DNA of 64,000 bases from positions 7,367,916 to 7,431,915 of the forward strand of contig OY294045.1 of NCBI GenBank assembly GCA_958510825.1, written 5' to 3'. Shown piece after piece: positions 36,206 to 46,899 of this stretch (position 1 is its first letter; each line of letters opens with the position of its first letter). The notes under the pieces are model-generated. The model worked only from the letters and a program-made list of their open reading frames with translations. It searched no databases and had not been told where the DNA came from. This DNA comes from Brachypterus glaber. Lineage: Eukaryota; Arthropoda; Insecta; Coleoptera; Kateretidae. Both the position numbers and the translations under genes were made by a program.

Positions 36206-36292
36206 AAAGAGGCTTTTTCGCACTCGATTGCTTGCTGAACTCCGCTACGCATCGTTCAGGCAAATACAGCTAGTGCGGAAAAGAGCCTCTTT
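36206..36292. repeat. GC-cored palindrome, core type beta
   Basis: AAAGAGGCTTTTTCGCACT pairs with AGTGCGGAAAAGAGCCTCTT; inner pair CTGAAC/GTTCAG; loop with TCCGCTACGC (inverse GCGTAGCGGA). Confidence 0.7.
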
Positions 36293-36302
36293 TCACACTT
36301 AT

Positions 36303-36450
36303 TAGGAAATAGTATATTACATAACAAGTGTGGAAAGTGACATATTTGACGCGAGTGGGAAGGTTAACGAACGAGCCGTCAGGCGAGTGAGAAAACCCCA
36401 CGAGTGTAAGAAATACAATTTCCAACGAGTTATGTACACTATTTTTCCTA
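36303..36450. repeat. GC-cored palindrome, core type alpha (inverted core)
   Basis: TAGGAAATAGTATATTACAT at the left pairs with ATGTACACTATTTTTCCTA at the right. The loop contains CGAGCCGTCAGGCGAGT at 36372-36388, the inverse of the core at 9793 and 23097, plus CGCGAGTGGGAAGG. Confidence 0.75.
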
Positions 36451-36474
36451 CGATCCCGAAAAAATATAAAGTTT

Positions 36475-36582
36475 TATACAAGCAGTGGTTTGGAAGTCAC
36501 TATAAGCCATGCAAATCATCATTTGCATACTACCATTTGTAGACCACCGGGTTATAGTGACTTCCAAACCACTGCTTGTATA
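36475..36582. repeat. Perfect 31-bp inverted repeat with nested 20-nt palindrome
   Basis: Arms 36475-36505 and 36552-36582 (for example TGGTTTGGAAGTCACTATAA) are exact inverses. The 46-nt loop contains ATGCAAATCATCATTTGCAT at 36509-36528, a second stem-loop made of two octamers. The two short frames covering it are incidental. Confidence 0.9.
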
Positions 36583-36599
36583 CAACGCACATTACTGTG

Positions 36600-37360
36600 G
36601 TATTATTCACCTTCAATTAAAAAAAAACTTTTGCAAACTATATCTGAATCACCATGTAGGATAACCTTTTAGTTAACACACAGAAAAGTAGAAAAAAAAC
36701 CTACAGTATATATTACTTACATATTTAATATAAACTCAATAACTTCAATAAAACTCTGAAACTTCTGTGCTCTTACCAGAGTAAACATCTTAGTAGTAGT
36801 AACGTAGTAACCAAATATTTACAAACCTATCGTACACTGTCATGAACACATTATTCTAAGATTCTGTTGACTGAAACTTACCTACACCTGAATCAGCATT
36901 ATGTTGCTATCCTCTTTTTATTAACAGAGCTGCGAATGCCTTAGTTTAAGACGTAAGATAAATTTTCCCAGTTTAAATTTTTAAGGATCATTTCTATTCA
37001 AATTTTAAAAATATATATTTTTTTACTTTTTTTATATAGAAAGAAAAAAGAAATTTTGTAACTAATATTCGCACCAATTAATTTATCTTTATACAAAAAA
37101 GTTAAAGGGGGCGCCAAATTTTACTACAAAATGAAAAATTGACAGTTCAAAGAAATTATATTTTGGGAAGTATATAAAAAAACGCAATATACTAGCTATG
37201 ATATGTCTTCAGGATCCATATCTTCACGGCTTGTTTTAAATTTCAGAAATGATTTAGATGAATTCACAATACTGTTTTAAAATAAATTATTAATGATTTT
37301 TATCTCAAATTTAATTAAAATAAATGGTTAACATATTTTGTTAAAAGAAAAACAATATTA
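36600..37360. other. Unassigned AT-rich stretch
   Basis: Nothing recognised. Confidence 0.4.
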
Positions 37361-37361
37361 C

Positions 37362-37363
<2 letters not shown>

Positions 37364-37419
<56 letters not shown>
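37364..37419 (+). repeat. (AT)n microsatellite
   Basis: Dinucleotide run. Confidence 0.95.
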
Positions 37420-37423
<4 letters not shown>

Positions 37424-37589
37424 TAATAATAATTATAAATAAATGATAAAATAGGAAGATATTGTTTTTTTTATATTTTCTTAAGATTTTACTCTTTTTT
37501 AGTACCAGATGATTGACACTTACAAAAGTGTACGTATACCCAGAGAAACTATTACTAATTTAAAAAAAAATATTGAGTTACTATACTAT

Positions 37590-37715
37590 ACTATAATACA
37601 ATACAATACAGTACAGTACAGTACAGTACAGTACAGTGCAGTGCAGTACAGTACAGTACAGTGCAGTACAGTGCAGTACAGTACAGTAAAATACAATACA
37701 ATACAACATAATATA
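37590..37715 (+). repeat. ACAGT/ACAAT pentanucleotide microsatellite
   Basis: Repeats of TACAG with GCAG and ACAAT variants at the edges; the 72-codon frame over it is an artefact. Confidence 0.9.
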
Positions 37716-37719
37716 CTAT

Positions 37720-38400
37720 TTAAATAATAAAAGTAAAGGGGCAAAAAGGGACACAATAGAAGAAAAGTTTAAAAATCACCTAAAAGGTCAAAAAATACAC
37801 AAAAAATGTATTATAATTTTTTACATGACGAGATGGGGGAGGGGGCCTCAAAATTTAAAAAATTTATTTGCAGCGATATCCATGGAAAATGAGATCACAA
37901 ACATTAATTATTAATCATATTATTTAATGAATAATTTTTACTTTTATATTTTTTATAAGAAAGTACTCATTCGTGATGGATTTTTTTCAATGTTAAACGG
38001 AGTTGTTTACTTTGATTTAGCAGTTTTTATTACGGAAACGGAGACTAGGTGAACAATAACTGCTCAAAAAAGGAAAATATACCATATAAACAGAATTTAA
38101 ACGACTGTCAGCAAAAACTGTTGTGTACTTTTCTCTACAAATTTTGCTTATTACGTTCATTATTTAAAGATTTGCACTGCATAACATGTTGTAGGGTGGG
38201 TTAAAAATACAAAAATCATTACTTTTTCCGAAAGTACTGTACACTGAACTAAAAGTATACCTGTACACAGAGTAATGGTTCCTGATAACAAATATCTGTA
38301 TCATGTGAGACCACTCTTCATCCCACTCAATTATTATGCTTCAAATCAAATTTGTAGTACTAGGTTATAAAATTACAAGCCTTAACAAGTTATTTAAAAA
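37720..38400. other. Unassigned stretch
   Basis: Nothing recognised. Confidence 0.4.
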
Positions 38401-38700
38401 ACATTAGAAAAATCGATTCAAAATTGAAGGTCCTCTGGAATTTTGAAATAAAAAACCTTGAAAATTCTCACTGTGCGGCGCTCCGGCTTTATCTAAAATC
38501 CCGGTCTGTCTGTCGGTCTGTCCTTTGGTCTGTCTGTCGGTCTATCGGGGAAATTTGTGACACCGATAACTCAAGAACGCTTCGAGCTAAAGGCTTCAAA
38601 TTTGAATCATGGGTTGATTAACCAAAGTTCTAGGCTGGGATTGTTTTTGGTAAAAATCGGGGTGGGTGAGGGGGTAAGATAGGGTAAAAACAATATAATT
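38400..38700 (+). repeat. Second GTCT-core repeat family, better copy
   Basis: A GC-richer part (CACTGTGCGGCGCTCCGGC), a GTCTGTCTGTCGG core at 38504-38550, then CACCGATAACTCAAGAACGC and AAAGGCTTCAAATTTG. The part after the core matches 14600-14690, inverted. Confidence 0.5.
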
Positions 38701-39225
38701 TTTTTTCTTTTACAGCTTCTAGACTGTATTGTGGTTTATTTTACACACTGTATCAAAATATTATTAAGCCTTGCAGGGAAGGGGCGTAAGACCCAAAATT
38801 TAACTTACATAATTTATGGATTCTTATATTACATGAAAAATTTTCACTGAAAATACGAAATTTTAAACCTTGCTTATATTTTTATGATTTTATGATTATT
38901 TGGTTTATGGAAAGAAATGAATACTTGTGCTGAATACAGTGTATACGGTGTAACAGCTAGATTAAAACTGTATAATAGAACTTGAAAATCTAGGCTTTTA
39001 TTTATCTCCAAAAGGATCCTTCACTATCTATTCATTATGCTTTTTTTTATAGCCCTTTGGTTCCATTCATCGGATTTATTCTACCTCATATGGCTATTAA
39101 AAATTATTTTGAAATTATTCCCACGTTGTTATTAATTAACAGAGGAAAAATTTCATATTAATTTAAAATTATATTTTTCTTGCTTTTTAGAACACTGGAT
39201 GTGATAAAACATTTTTCTTCCAACG

Positions 39226-39255
39226 TTTCGGCTTTTATTGTACAGCCATTTTCAA
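39226..39255 (-). other. TTGAAAA-stem-GAAAC motif
   Basis: Minus strand: TTGAAAAT, GGCT...AGCC stem, then GAAACGTTGG. Same layout as the CTGANGA motifs, more diverged at the 5' side. Confidence 0.35.
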
Positions 39256-39300
39256 GGATTTACAAAGAATTAAAATATAAATGTATAAATAATAATTATA

Positions 39301-40475
39301 CACGGTGTATTTGAAATAGCGTCGGAAATTTTAACAGATGATTCTACATCATAAAATATGACAAAAAGTTCCTATAAACATATGTCTAAAAATGCGCCAT
39401 AAGGGAGCTACGCCCCTTTGAAAGTGGCTAAAAAAATCGGTTTTTATTTAATAACTCGGGACCCCTTTGAGATATATCAACGAGGTTTCGCACGTCAACT
39501 AATCCTACCAAGGCCCGTTTTTATGTGTTATTTTCATGTACTTATTTCAACCAGGGGTGTGCGAAACGGGGGGGGCTTATCAGTTTTTTGTCCCAAACTT
39601 TTTTCTGTGTAACTTTTTTGCAATTTTATTTTTGAAATATGATTCCTCAGGTCAAAATACATAAAAAAGGTACTCTTGTTGTAATACTGTAGGATTAGCC
39701 GTTTTCGAGAAAAAATTATTTGAAGGTGAAATGCCACGGTTCGAGGACGAAAAATTAAATACTAAAATATTGAAAACAAAAATTTTAATGATGCTGGGCG
39801 AATGTACATTAAAAACTAAGAAAAAAACCTCATATACAGGTACTTCCAAAAACCAATCCTAATGAAGCTATGGTCTCCTAAATATGCACCATTTTTAAAG
39901 GGCTATGGTAGCTTTAAAAGCGTTTTTTCGACCTACATGTATTGGAACTTTTTTTCTTAGTTTTTGATGTAGAATAACATTGCATCATTAAAATTTTAAT
40001 TTTCGACATTTTAGTATTTAATTTTTCGTCCTCGAACCGTGAAATTTCACCTTCAAATGAACTTTTCTCGAAAACGGTTAATCCTACAGTATTACAACAA
40101 GAGTACCTTTTTTATGTATTTTGACCTGAGGAATCATATTTCAAAAATAAAATTGCAAAAAAGTTACACAGAAAAAAGTTTGGGACAAAAAACTGATAAG
40201 GCTCCCCCGTTTCGCACACCCCTGATTTAATTAAGTACGTGAAAATGACATACAAAGATGGGCCTTATTAGGATTAATTCACGTGCAAAACCTCGTTAAC
40301 ATATCTCAAAGGGTTCCTGAGTTATTAAATAAAAACCGATTTTTTTAGCCAATTTCAAAGGGGCGTAGCTCCCTTATGACGCATTTTTAGACATATGTTT
40401 ATAGGAACTTTTTGTCATATTTTATCATTTAGAATCACCTGTTAACATTTCCGACGCTGTTTCAAATACACCCTG
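39301..40475. mobile_element. 1175-bp palindromic TA-flanked element
   Basis: CACGGTGTATTTGAAATAGC and its inverse GCTGTTTCAAATACACCCTG end the element, each bordered by TA. The arms are over 500 bp and run almost to the centre near 39880. They include AAGGGAGCTACGCCCCTTTG and CGAAACGGGG blocks. Two open frames (39534-39737 minus, 40039-40230 plus) encode nearly the same peptide, only because the arms mirror each other. The CAGGGTG-ended repeats at 1661, 8296 and 51034 share end sequence with it. Confidence 0.85.
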
Positions 40476-40479
40476 TATA

Positions 40480-41170
40480 AAAATATTTGAACTTTTTTAA
40501 ACTTAAGCTTGACAAATATAAATCATAAATAAGATATAAATTAATTAAGGTGGACAGGTATAAGTGTTAATGAGTCAGTGAAAAGATTTATCTTAATATG
40601 TTTAGGTATAAAGCGCTTAAGTTTTGAGTCTTTTTAAATTTTATAGTATTGTTTGAATTTAATTTAATGTAAATAATTTCTAAAATTTTTCGTTTAAATG
40701 GATGTTTCGCCCTGTTTAAAATTTTAACATTGTCGAAGATGAAAAAATCGACACTCCCATGCAACAAGGATGTAACTCAAGTTAGACCCATTTTGAGTTA
40801 TACTCATAGGTAAACGCCTTGAAAAAAGACACACATGGTGGTACTACTCAGATTCCTCCACAGGCCATTTTAACCAAAAGTTTACCTAAAATCACTAAAG
40901 TAAGAAATTCTAAACTTGAATATTATCAGAAACAAACAATAAATAAACAATAAATACCTATACAGTTAAATAGATAATTTTATAAGCTTTTAAATTATGA
41001 ATCACATGACTTCCTTTTCCACTTTAATCATTTACCCACACTTAAATAACAAAAAAAAAATTTAGAAATTTAGCTGTCATGAAAAATGACAATATATTAG
41101 TTACGGCTTTATTGCTTGGGGGTATCGAAATGACGTTCATTGAAATGGTGAGCGCTGAGGGCTGTTTTAT
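40480..41170. other. Unassigned stretch
   Basis: A phrase near 40980-41030 resembles the inner arm of 29468-30184; nothing else recognised. Confidence 0.4.
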
Positions 41171-41179
41171 ATTAAAAAT

Positions 41180-41500
41180 ATTTAAAACTATTTACCCCCT
41201 AACCCCGCGAGGGTGAATTTAAAATTTTTGTATTATTAGATTGGGTTTCAGATACCTCAAAAACCTCTATACATTAATTTTTACGACAACATTGTAAACA
41301 TTTAAAAAGGGGTGGGCCCCTGGGGGTGGAGTTAGAAAAAATGTATTATTAAATTCGGTTTCGTCGACTTCAAAAACCCCTATAAACCTATTTTGAAAAA
41401 AAATATTGAAAAATATTTAAAATATTTACGCCCTTTGGGTGGAGTTAAAAAAAAATTATTATCAGATTCAATTTTAGCAACCTCATAAACTCCAAAATAT
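41180..41500 (+). repeat. Three diverged tandem units of about 115-120 bp
   Basis: Each has a CCC/GGGTGGAGTT block, TATTATTA(G/A)ATT, a GGTTTC phrase, then CTCAAAAACC and CTATA. Confidence 0.65.
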
Positions 41501-41756
41501 GACATAAATTATTTTCTTGTAGGTTATTGTCCAATTTGTATGGTTTTAGATTTTTATTTTTGGGGACTAGACCTTTGGATCTAACTAAAATTGTTATAAT
41601 TTTCTTTGTGAAGTCTTGACGATGGATTTTTGGCATTTTTAAACGAGGATTAAATTCAATGATTAGTAGTTGCACTAATAGTAAACACGCACATAAACAA
41701 AACATTATTTAAAGACATAAATAAACCGTTAAAAAATAAAATTAAAACTCTCTGTT

Positions 41757-41840
41757 TGAAAACTACGAAAATCCATCGTCGAAACGACACAGCAAAATTA
41801 GATAACAATTTTAGTCAGATCCAAAGCTCTTTTCCCCAAA
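41757..41840 (+). repeat. Hairpin-GAAAC terminal motif
   Basis: TTTGAAAACTACGAAAATCC, then ATCGTCGAAACG and TTTTCCCCAAAT, parallel to 11540-11640. Confidence 0.5.
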
Positions 41841-41844
41841 TATA

Positions 41845-42285
41845 AAAAAATATTAAATTTAAATAAATTATTTTCAGCAAAAAAATTACTTAATTTTTCA
41901 TAAAAAAAAGCTTCAGCAGGGGCTAAGTTTCCGTAAAATCATCCGTTTGGAAATAAACGCTTGCATGCATTTCGTGGTTTTAATTTTGATAGGTATGGTG
42001 TCAGGAACAGTGGTTTTGCAGTTGATTTTATTTAATGTTAATGTTAAAGATAAAATATGTTTAAAAACTTTACAGTGACTAAAATAAGTTTTAAAGCAAT
42101 TGTTAGGCGGTCATATTATATTTTATAATTTAAAAGAGTAGTAAAAATTTTTAAATCGCTGGAAGTTAATTTAATTTACACAAAATTACCACACTAATGT
42201 AAAATTAGTTAAAATTACATAGATTTAAATTGATTTACACCTATTATAATAGGTGTAAATTATTTTAAATCTAATATAATAATTG
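41845..42285. other. Unassigned AT-rich stretch
   Basis: Nothing recognised. Confidence 0.4.
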
Positions 42286-42287
42286 TA

Positions 42288-42431
42288 ATTACATCGGTAA
42301 TTAGTGCTACTAAGAGTGCCGATGTATTGAAATCTTCGCCGAAAAGTCAAAATCTTTGAACCACGTTTTTTTTTCACATTTCTCGACGTTTTAGACCAGA
42401 GTCGAAATCTGTAAAAAAAAAATTTGGGTCC

Positions 42432-42497
<66 letters not shown>

Positions 42498-42790
42498 TGT
42501 TTCTTATCGTATTCCGAAGAGCTAATTAGATTTTGGGGGTAAACGATTGGGGGTAAGGGGGTAAAAATAGGGTAAAACTCCTATTTTTAGCGTTTTTTGT
42601 TTATAATTAAGGCAATTTTTATTGTATTTGGTTAATTTAGCACTTATATCAAATATAAATTGGTCAAAAAATGTTATAAACAACGTTTTCCTAAAACGCA
42701 TTGTTTTCGAGATATTGGCGTTTAAAACAGTAAAATGTTTTTTTAGCATATCTCACATATAACCCGATTTCAAAAAATTATTTCATCTAG
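42288..42790 (-). mobile_element. GACA-core repeat element, copy 3 (medium tract, internally deleted)
   Basis: Inverted copy of the 11694-14026 family with (GTCT)n of about 63 bp at 42432-42494. It joins TTCAAAAAATTAT directly to TTCATCTAG, so the segment near the CTAG end that copies 1 and 2 retain is deleted. The minus frame at 42522-42749 parallels the pre-microsatellite part of copy 1. Confidence 0.8.
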
Positions 42791-42799
42791 TTGTATATA

Positions 42800-43250
42800 A
42801 TAATTATCAAATACGGACTAATTTTACGTTACATTTACATATTTCTTATATAGAAAATTTTACCTATTATATGACAACCAAATTATTTTTTTTTTCAGTG
42901 TGTGCCAAAACTAGAAAAATGTCTTTGCGAAATGGACTTTTTTGTTTGCATTTTTTTTTCTTTTTCTTTTTGTAAAAAGAAGTAGGAAAAAGCATTTAAT
43001 ACTTTTTAATACATTGTCTTAAATTGGATAAGTAAGTTACTATTGTAAGAGTAATAAAGAGCTAAGTTTCTCTCTCGTGACTAATAAAATCTCATCACGT
43101 ATATGGTGGCTTATCAGCCCTCGATAATAAAGATAGTAGTTTTTCCCAATGTTTTATTTTTGGGTTCAACCTTCCAGTAGGCGCGCCTGTAAAAGTTACG
43201 TAACGTTTACGCGCATATGATGTACGTAATGTACTTATGCAGGTTTTTTT
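42800..43250. other. Unassigned AT-rich stretch
   Basis: Nothing recognised apart from a TTTTTTTTTCAGTGTG end-like phrase near 42890. Confidence 0.4.
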
Positions 43251-43257
43251 ATATATA

Positions 43258-43791
43258 CTCCGTCCAGTTATGCAAGATAGTAAGGGACGCAGCCCGTTTT
43301 ACACCACAGAGCGCATAAATAGCATAATTATGCATAAATCGTAGTGTATCAAAAATTTAACAGATGTCGGTACTGTTTTCCTGGAAAGGGCCTATCCAAA
43401 GACTCGCATAACAAGCATAGTACATAAGAATGCGATTCCAGAATTGGCTTGATGTGTCGTCATGTATCTTGTAATGGTTGTTATGCGAGCCTCTGGATAG
43501 GCCTTAAGTTGTAATTGTAACCTAAAAATTTGACGTTTTCCTTGTATTCAATATAATTTACGTTTGTACAATATGTAGATTATGCTAATTTAGTGTGAGC
43601 GTATGAAGAATAAACCAAAAAAGTACCTTTTTCAATAACATACAAAATAACATTAAGTATAACCATTTTTTTATGTAACTTTCTCTTCTTTTATTAGCTT
43701 TAACTGCCGTCAATCATTGTCATAGACATAATATTTTATATGTTAAAAGTTACGGGAATTTTAAACTACTATCTTGCATAATTGGACGGAC
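43258..43791. mobile_element. TA-flanked MITE with CTCCGTCCA ends and an inner palindrome
   Basis: CTCCGTCCAGTTATGCAAGA at the left mirrors TCTTGCATAATTGGACGGA at the right; TA on each side. Inside, GGGCCTATCCAAAGACTCGC (43387-) and GCGAGCCTCTGGATAGGCC (to 43507) form a second hairpin. Confidence 0.8.
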
Positions 43792-43879
43792 TATAGATAT
43801 TTATAATCTCATAACATGACAACTAATTCTGTATCTTGTTTGATTCATCCTATAGTTGGTTTTTACTGTTGCATGTTAC

Positions 43880-43904
43880 AATAAATAAATAAATAAATAA
43901 ATAC
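43880..43904 (+). repeat. (AATA)n microsatellite
   Basis: Tetranucleotide run. Confidence 0.9.
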
Positions 43905-44366
43905 ATACAAAATCTCGTCGCTCTAGCCCAAAGGGTACCAGAGTTATTAATTAAATACCTTATTTTTAGTAAAATTTTAAACTACCTTAACTTTCTTAGG
44001 GTTCGTTTCCATACCTATGTTCCTATGCTGGTTTTTAATGTTTTGTCATGTAGAATTATCCCCTTAATTTTATGACAAAAGACTGCAAACAGAGAGTATG
44101 AAATATACGCGCGCCTGCTCAAAGGTTAATTAAACCCTAACTGCTTAATAGAAATTTTCTTTTAGAAATAAAGCCAAGTTTTAGGTATTAGGAGCAGTAG
44201 TATAAATTGAAACTGGTCCATTCCTCATCAAGATGATTTGTGGTGAGGTTATTCCTTATCTTTTTATTTAAAAATTATTAGGATCACGTATTTTAAAGTT
44301 ACTTTTAAAGTTATAAACACTACTTATACAAATATCTTCCCTCCTTAGGATGAAAGCGGAAATTTC

Positions 44367-44532
44367 ATGTCTCTAAAAAGTAAAAAGTAAAAAATAAAAA
44401 ATACTTAAATTGGTGCCAATTTCACCATTCCCTAAATTAATTACTAACAATTATTTTGTTATTATTTTATTATTGTTTGCTGTGAAATTGGCACCGACTT
44501 AAGTATTTTTTACTTTTTCTTTTTAGAGACAT
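44367..44532. mobile_element. Small palindromic MITE (AAGTCGGTT-ended family)
   Basis: ATGTCTCTAAAAAGTAAAAA with AATTGGTGCCAATTTCAC mirrors GTGAAATTGGCACC and TTTCTTTTTAGAGACAT. One arm also occurs at 1242-1325. Confidence 0.7.
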
Positions 44533-44651
44533 AGAAGTCGGTTCATTTTTTTGCGAAAAGTTTTTATTTTTTACTTTTTAAACACAGAACTTGTAGATTT
44601 GTAACGTCATCTAAGCTAAATTATAGTTGTCCTTCCATCTCGGCAAGCTGA

Positions 44652-44679
44652 TGACGTCACAACGCACTGTTAGTGCGTT
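44652..44679. promoter_or_regulatory. TGACGTCA palindrome next to a 7-bp hairpin
   Basis: TGACGTCA has the CRE/ATF consensus; AACGCAC-TGTTA-GTGCGTT follows. Probably part of the adjacent repeat end, since no gene is near. Confidence 0.25.
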
Positions 44680-45136
44680 AAGTAATAATTAAATAATGCC
44701 TTATGGTAAAATCACAAAATTTATCATTTTATCTTGGTATTTTAATATTACAGGTCCAGAGAATTAAGTTTAGCGGCATTAAAAAGATTTTCAGTGTGCC
44801 GTAATATTTGAGTAACCCCTTAATCAAGTTATCCGGCTTATCCGAGTTATCCGATATTTCTCTAAATATTTGGTTGGTAGTAGAACCAAATTAAGCCAAG
44901 CCGTTTTTAAGTAAAATTGCGTTGAAATGGTTAGATTTATCTTAATCATCCGGCTTATCCGGTATTATCCGAGCGTTAAATTGAAACGGTACCACCTCAT
45001 GAATGCCTTCTTTAAGTTGCAAAAAGTTTCATCAAATTCGGTTCATTCGTTCCAAAGTTATGCGGGAACAAACATAAGAAAAAAAACAAAGTCACACGTC
45101 GAATTGACAACCTCCTCCTTTTTGGAAGTCGGTTAA
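44674..45136 (+). repeat. Dispersed repeat of about 460 bp, copy 1
   Basis: Collinear with the reverse complement of 47776-48229: GCGTTAAGTAATAATTAAAT, AAGTTATCCGGCTTATCCGA, CCTCATGAATGCC, GTTATGCGGGAACAAACATA and TTTTGGAAGTCGGTTAA. The 3' phrase about a pre-existing AAAGTTATGCGGGAACAAAC is of a kind common near 3' ends of insect retroposons. Confidence 0.75.
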
Positions 45137-45139
45137 TAA

Positions 45140-45660
45140 AAAATAGTGTGACAGTATCACACCCGTAACTGTGGAATTGCCCTGAAAATGCAAACAAACC
45201 CAGTAGGAGTGTTAACATTTGATTAGGACTATGATCTAAGGAATTATATGCATTAGGACATCAGTTCAACCCTTTGCGCTATAGCCTGGTGACTGGACTG
45301 GCAAACATATTTCACCGATCTATATGCAAAATTGCTAGCATCAAGGGATTTTGCCATCTCTATCTATACAAGTGTAAAGCTCAAAGGTAGATATTATACA
45401 TTAGCCTGTCAATTGTATGTATCTGTCACATAAACATAAATCTATACAAGATAATTTTTAAAAAGTACATCCCATTTAAGGACTAAACACTAATTTGTCA
45501 AAATTTTAAGTATGTTTGCGTTCTATGCATCCTACGGGTCTCCTGGGATTTTAAATAAAAATTTCGTGGACCCCTACATTTTTTGGACTCAAAACATACC
45601 TGATGACATAAGAAATCAATTCCCATTTGAAAGAAAATCGTAAAAGATACACTTTTTTAG
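45140..45660. other. Unassigned stretch
   Basis: No gene recognised. Confidence 0.4.
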
Positions 45661-45732
45661 ACAGATTAAAAAATAGTATATTGTTTTACTAAGAGGAAAA
45701 GTGAAGCTTTTTTTTACTAGTCTGTAGAATTT

Positions 45733-45734
<2 letters not shown>

Positions 45735-45770
<36 letters not shown>
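45735..45770 (+). repeat. (TAA)n tail of the minus-strand retrotransposon fragment
   Basis: Trinucleotide run that follows CAATAAACG on the minus strand, the expected 3' tail. Confidence 0.8.
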
Positions 45771-45888
45771 GTTTATTGCCCAACAGTACAAACTAACAGG
45801 ACATTCAAATAATACATTAAATTATTCTATAAAGTTAATAATAGATCTTAAACTAGAAAAGTTAATATCACAATTTAATGAAATTTCA

Positions 45889-46558
45889 TTAAATGAGGGA
45901 CCCATATTCAAGTTTAGATCTGACAAATGAATAAAACAAAACTTTAAGACAATCACTATTTGTAAAGTTTTTACAACTTCTGTTAATAAACCCAAGCATT
46001 TTTAATGAAGACTTTACAGTGTTTGAAATATGATCCTCAAAAGATAACATTGAGTCAAAAGTTACTCCCAGGTCTTTGATTGTATTAACTCGCTCCAAAA
46101 CGTCACCATTAATGTTGTAATGAAATATAATTTTTTTAACCTTTCTAGTGAAACTTAGAATTTTACATTTAGATATATTCAGCTTTAAATTATTTTTTTC
46201 ACACCACAAATACACAGCTTCAAGGTTATGTTGCAAGAAAATACAATCAAGGATGGATTTGATCGAAGTATATATTTTTAGATCATCAGCAAATAAAAGT
46301 TTAAAGCATCCAATAAAATTTGGCAAGTCATTAATGAAAATCAAAAATAACAAGGGACCCATATTAGACCCTTGTGGTACACCTGAAGTAGCTACAAATG
46401 TATCAGATTGATAGTTGTTTATTTCTACAAATAAAATTCTGTCCAAGAGGTAACTTTCAAATAACTGCATGAGTTCACTATTAAAACCAAATGTTAATAA
46501 TTTATTTAATAGTACGCCATGATCAATTTGATCAAATGCTTTCTGTACATCTACGGAT
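45889..46558 (-). pseudogene. Reverse transcriptase core of a CR1/Jockey-like non-LTR retrotransposon
   Basis: Minus frame starts, without ATG, at SVDVQKAFDQIDHGVLLNKL (motif A with its catalytic Asp), continues through SGVPQGSNMGPLLFLIF (motif B), LLFADDLKIY (motif C, the FADD catalytic pair), LNISKCKILSF, NTIKDLGVTFDS and ends SFVRSKLEYGSLI with a stop at 45889. Reverse transcriptases of this type copy the element RNA at a nicked target. All catalytic motifs visible are intact, but the N-terminal endonuclease and the thumb region beyond RSKLEYG are missing: the copy is 5'-truncated and also lacks its C-terminus, which is replaced by a 3' UTR. AATAAA and a (TTA)n tail follow toward 45735. 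It lies between inverted repeats. Confidence 0.85.
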
Positions 46559-46771
46559 GACGCGAAGCAGAGTCCGGAAACTACAGACTAGTAAAAAAAA
46601 CACCCTTCCTCTGAGTGAAACATACTATTTTTTCTTCAAGCATCCTATATATTTTTTTTAAATATTAATTTTTGAATTTAATTTATTTAGTAGATAATAA
46701 AGTATGTTTTTTTTATTAAAATAGGCCAATAAAAATCTTTCGAAATAAACTTAAACCTTCCTTAGCTCATT

Positions 46772-46894
46772 TTAATTTTTTTCGTAGGCTAAATCGTACA
46801 CTTTTCGCGATTTCGATGGTAACTTGTCTAATGTAGCATTTGCAATTTCGGAGAGATTTGTAGGTGTATAAACCATATATTCTTCTTCAATCAT
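46772..46894 (-). pseudogene. Short fragment resembling the N-terminus of Crypton-like tyrosine recombinases
   Basis: A 40-residue frame reads MIEEEYMVYTPTNLSEIANA followed by TLDKLPSKSRKVYDLAYEKN and a stop. The LP.KSR..Y...YE phrase recalls the SAM-like N-terminal domain of Crypton-type tyrosine recombinases and genes derived from them, where it is normally followed by F..W and several hundred more residues. Here the frame ends before that, in an A-rich stretch that could hide a frameshift. The codon pattern is more gene-like than nearby AT-driven frames. The identification is from memory of the motif and is tentative; a short domesticated exon is another option. Confidence 0.35.
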
Positions 46895-46899
46895 TTTTA

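Larger units (their letters stand above)
45665..46640. mobile_element. Inverted repeats of about 60 bp bracketing a retrotransposon fragment
   Basis: The last 20 bases before the fragment, TTTTTTTTACTAGTCTGTAG (45710-45729), are exactly mirrored right after it (46581-46600). The match continues outward with gaps (AGAGGAA, AAAAAATAGTAT). Best explained as a palindromic MITE split at its centre by the insertion at 45730-46580. Confidence 0.6.

Noticed and set aside
37590..37715. Coding region with a repetitive Tyr-Ser-Val pattern
   Set aside because: Translation of a pentanucleotide microsatellite.
39534..40230. Two conserved small proteins with nearly the same sequence
   Set aside because: They are mirror readings of the two arms of one palindrome, so similarity does not imply coding.
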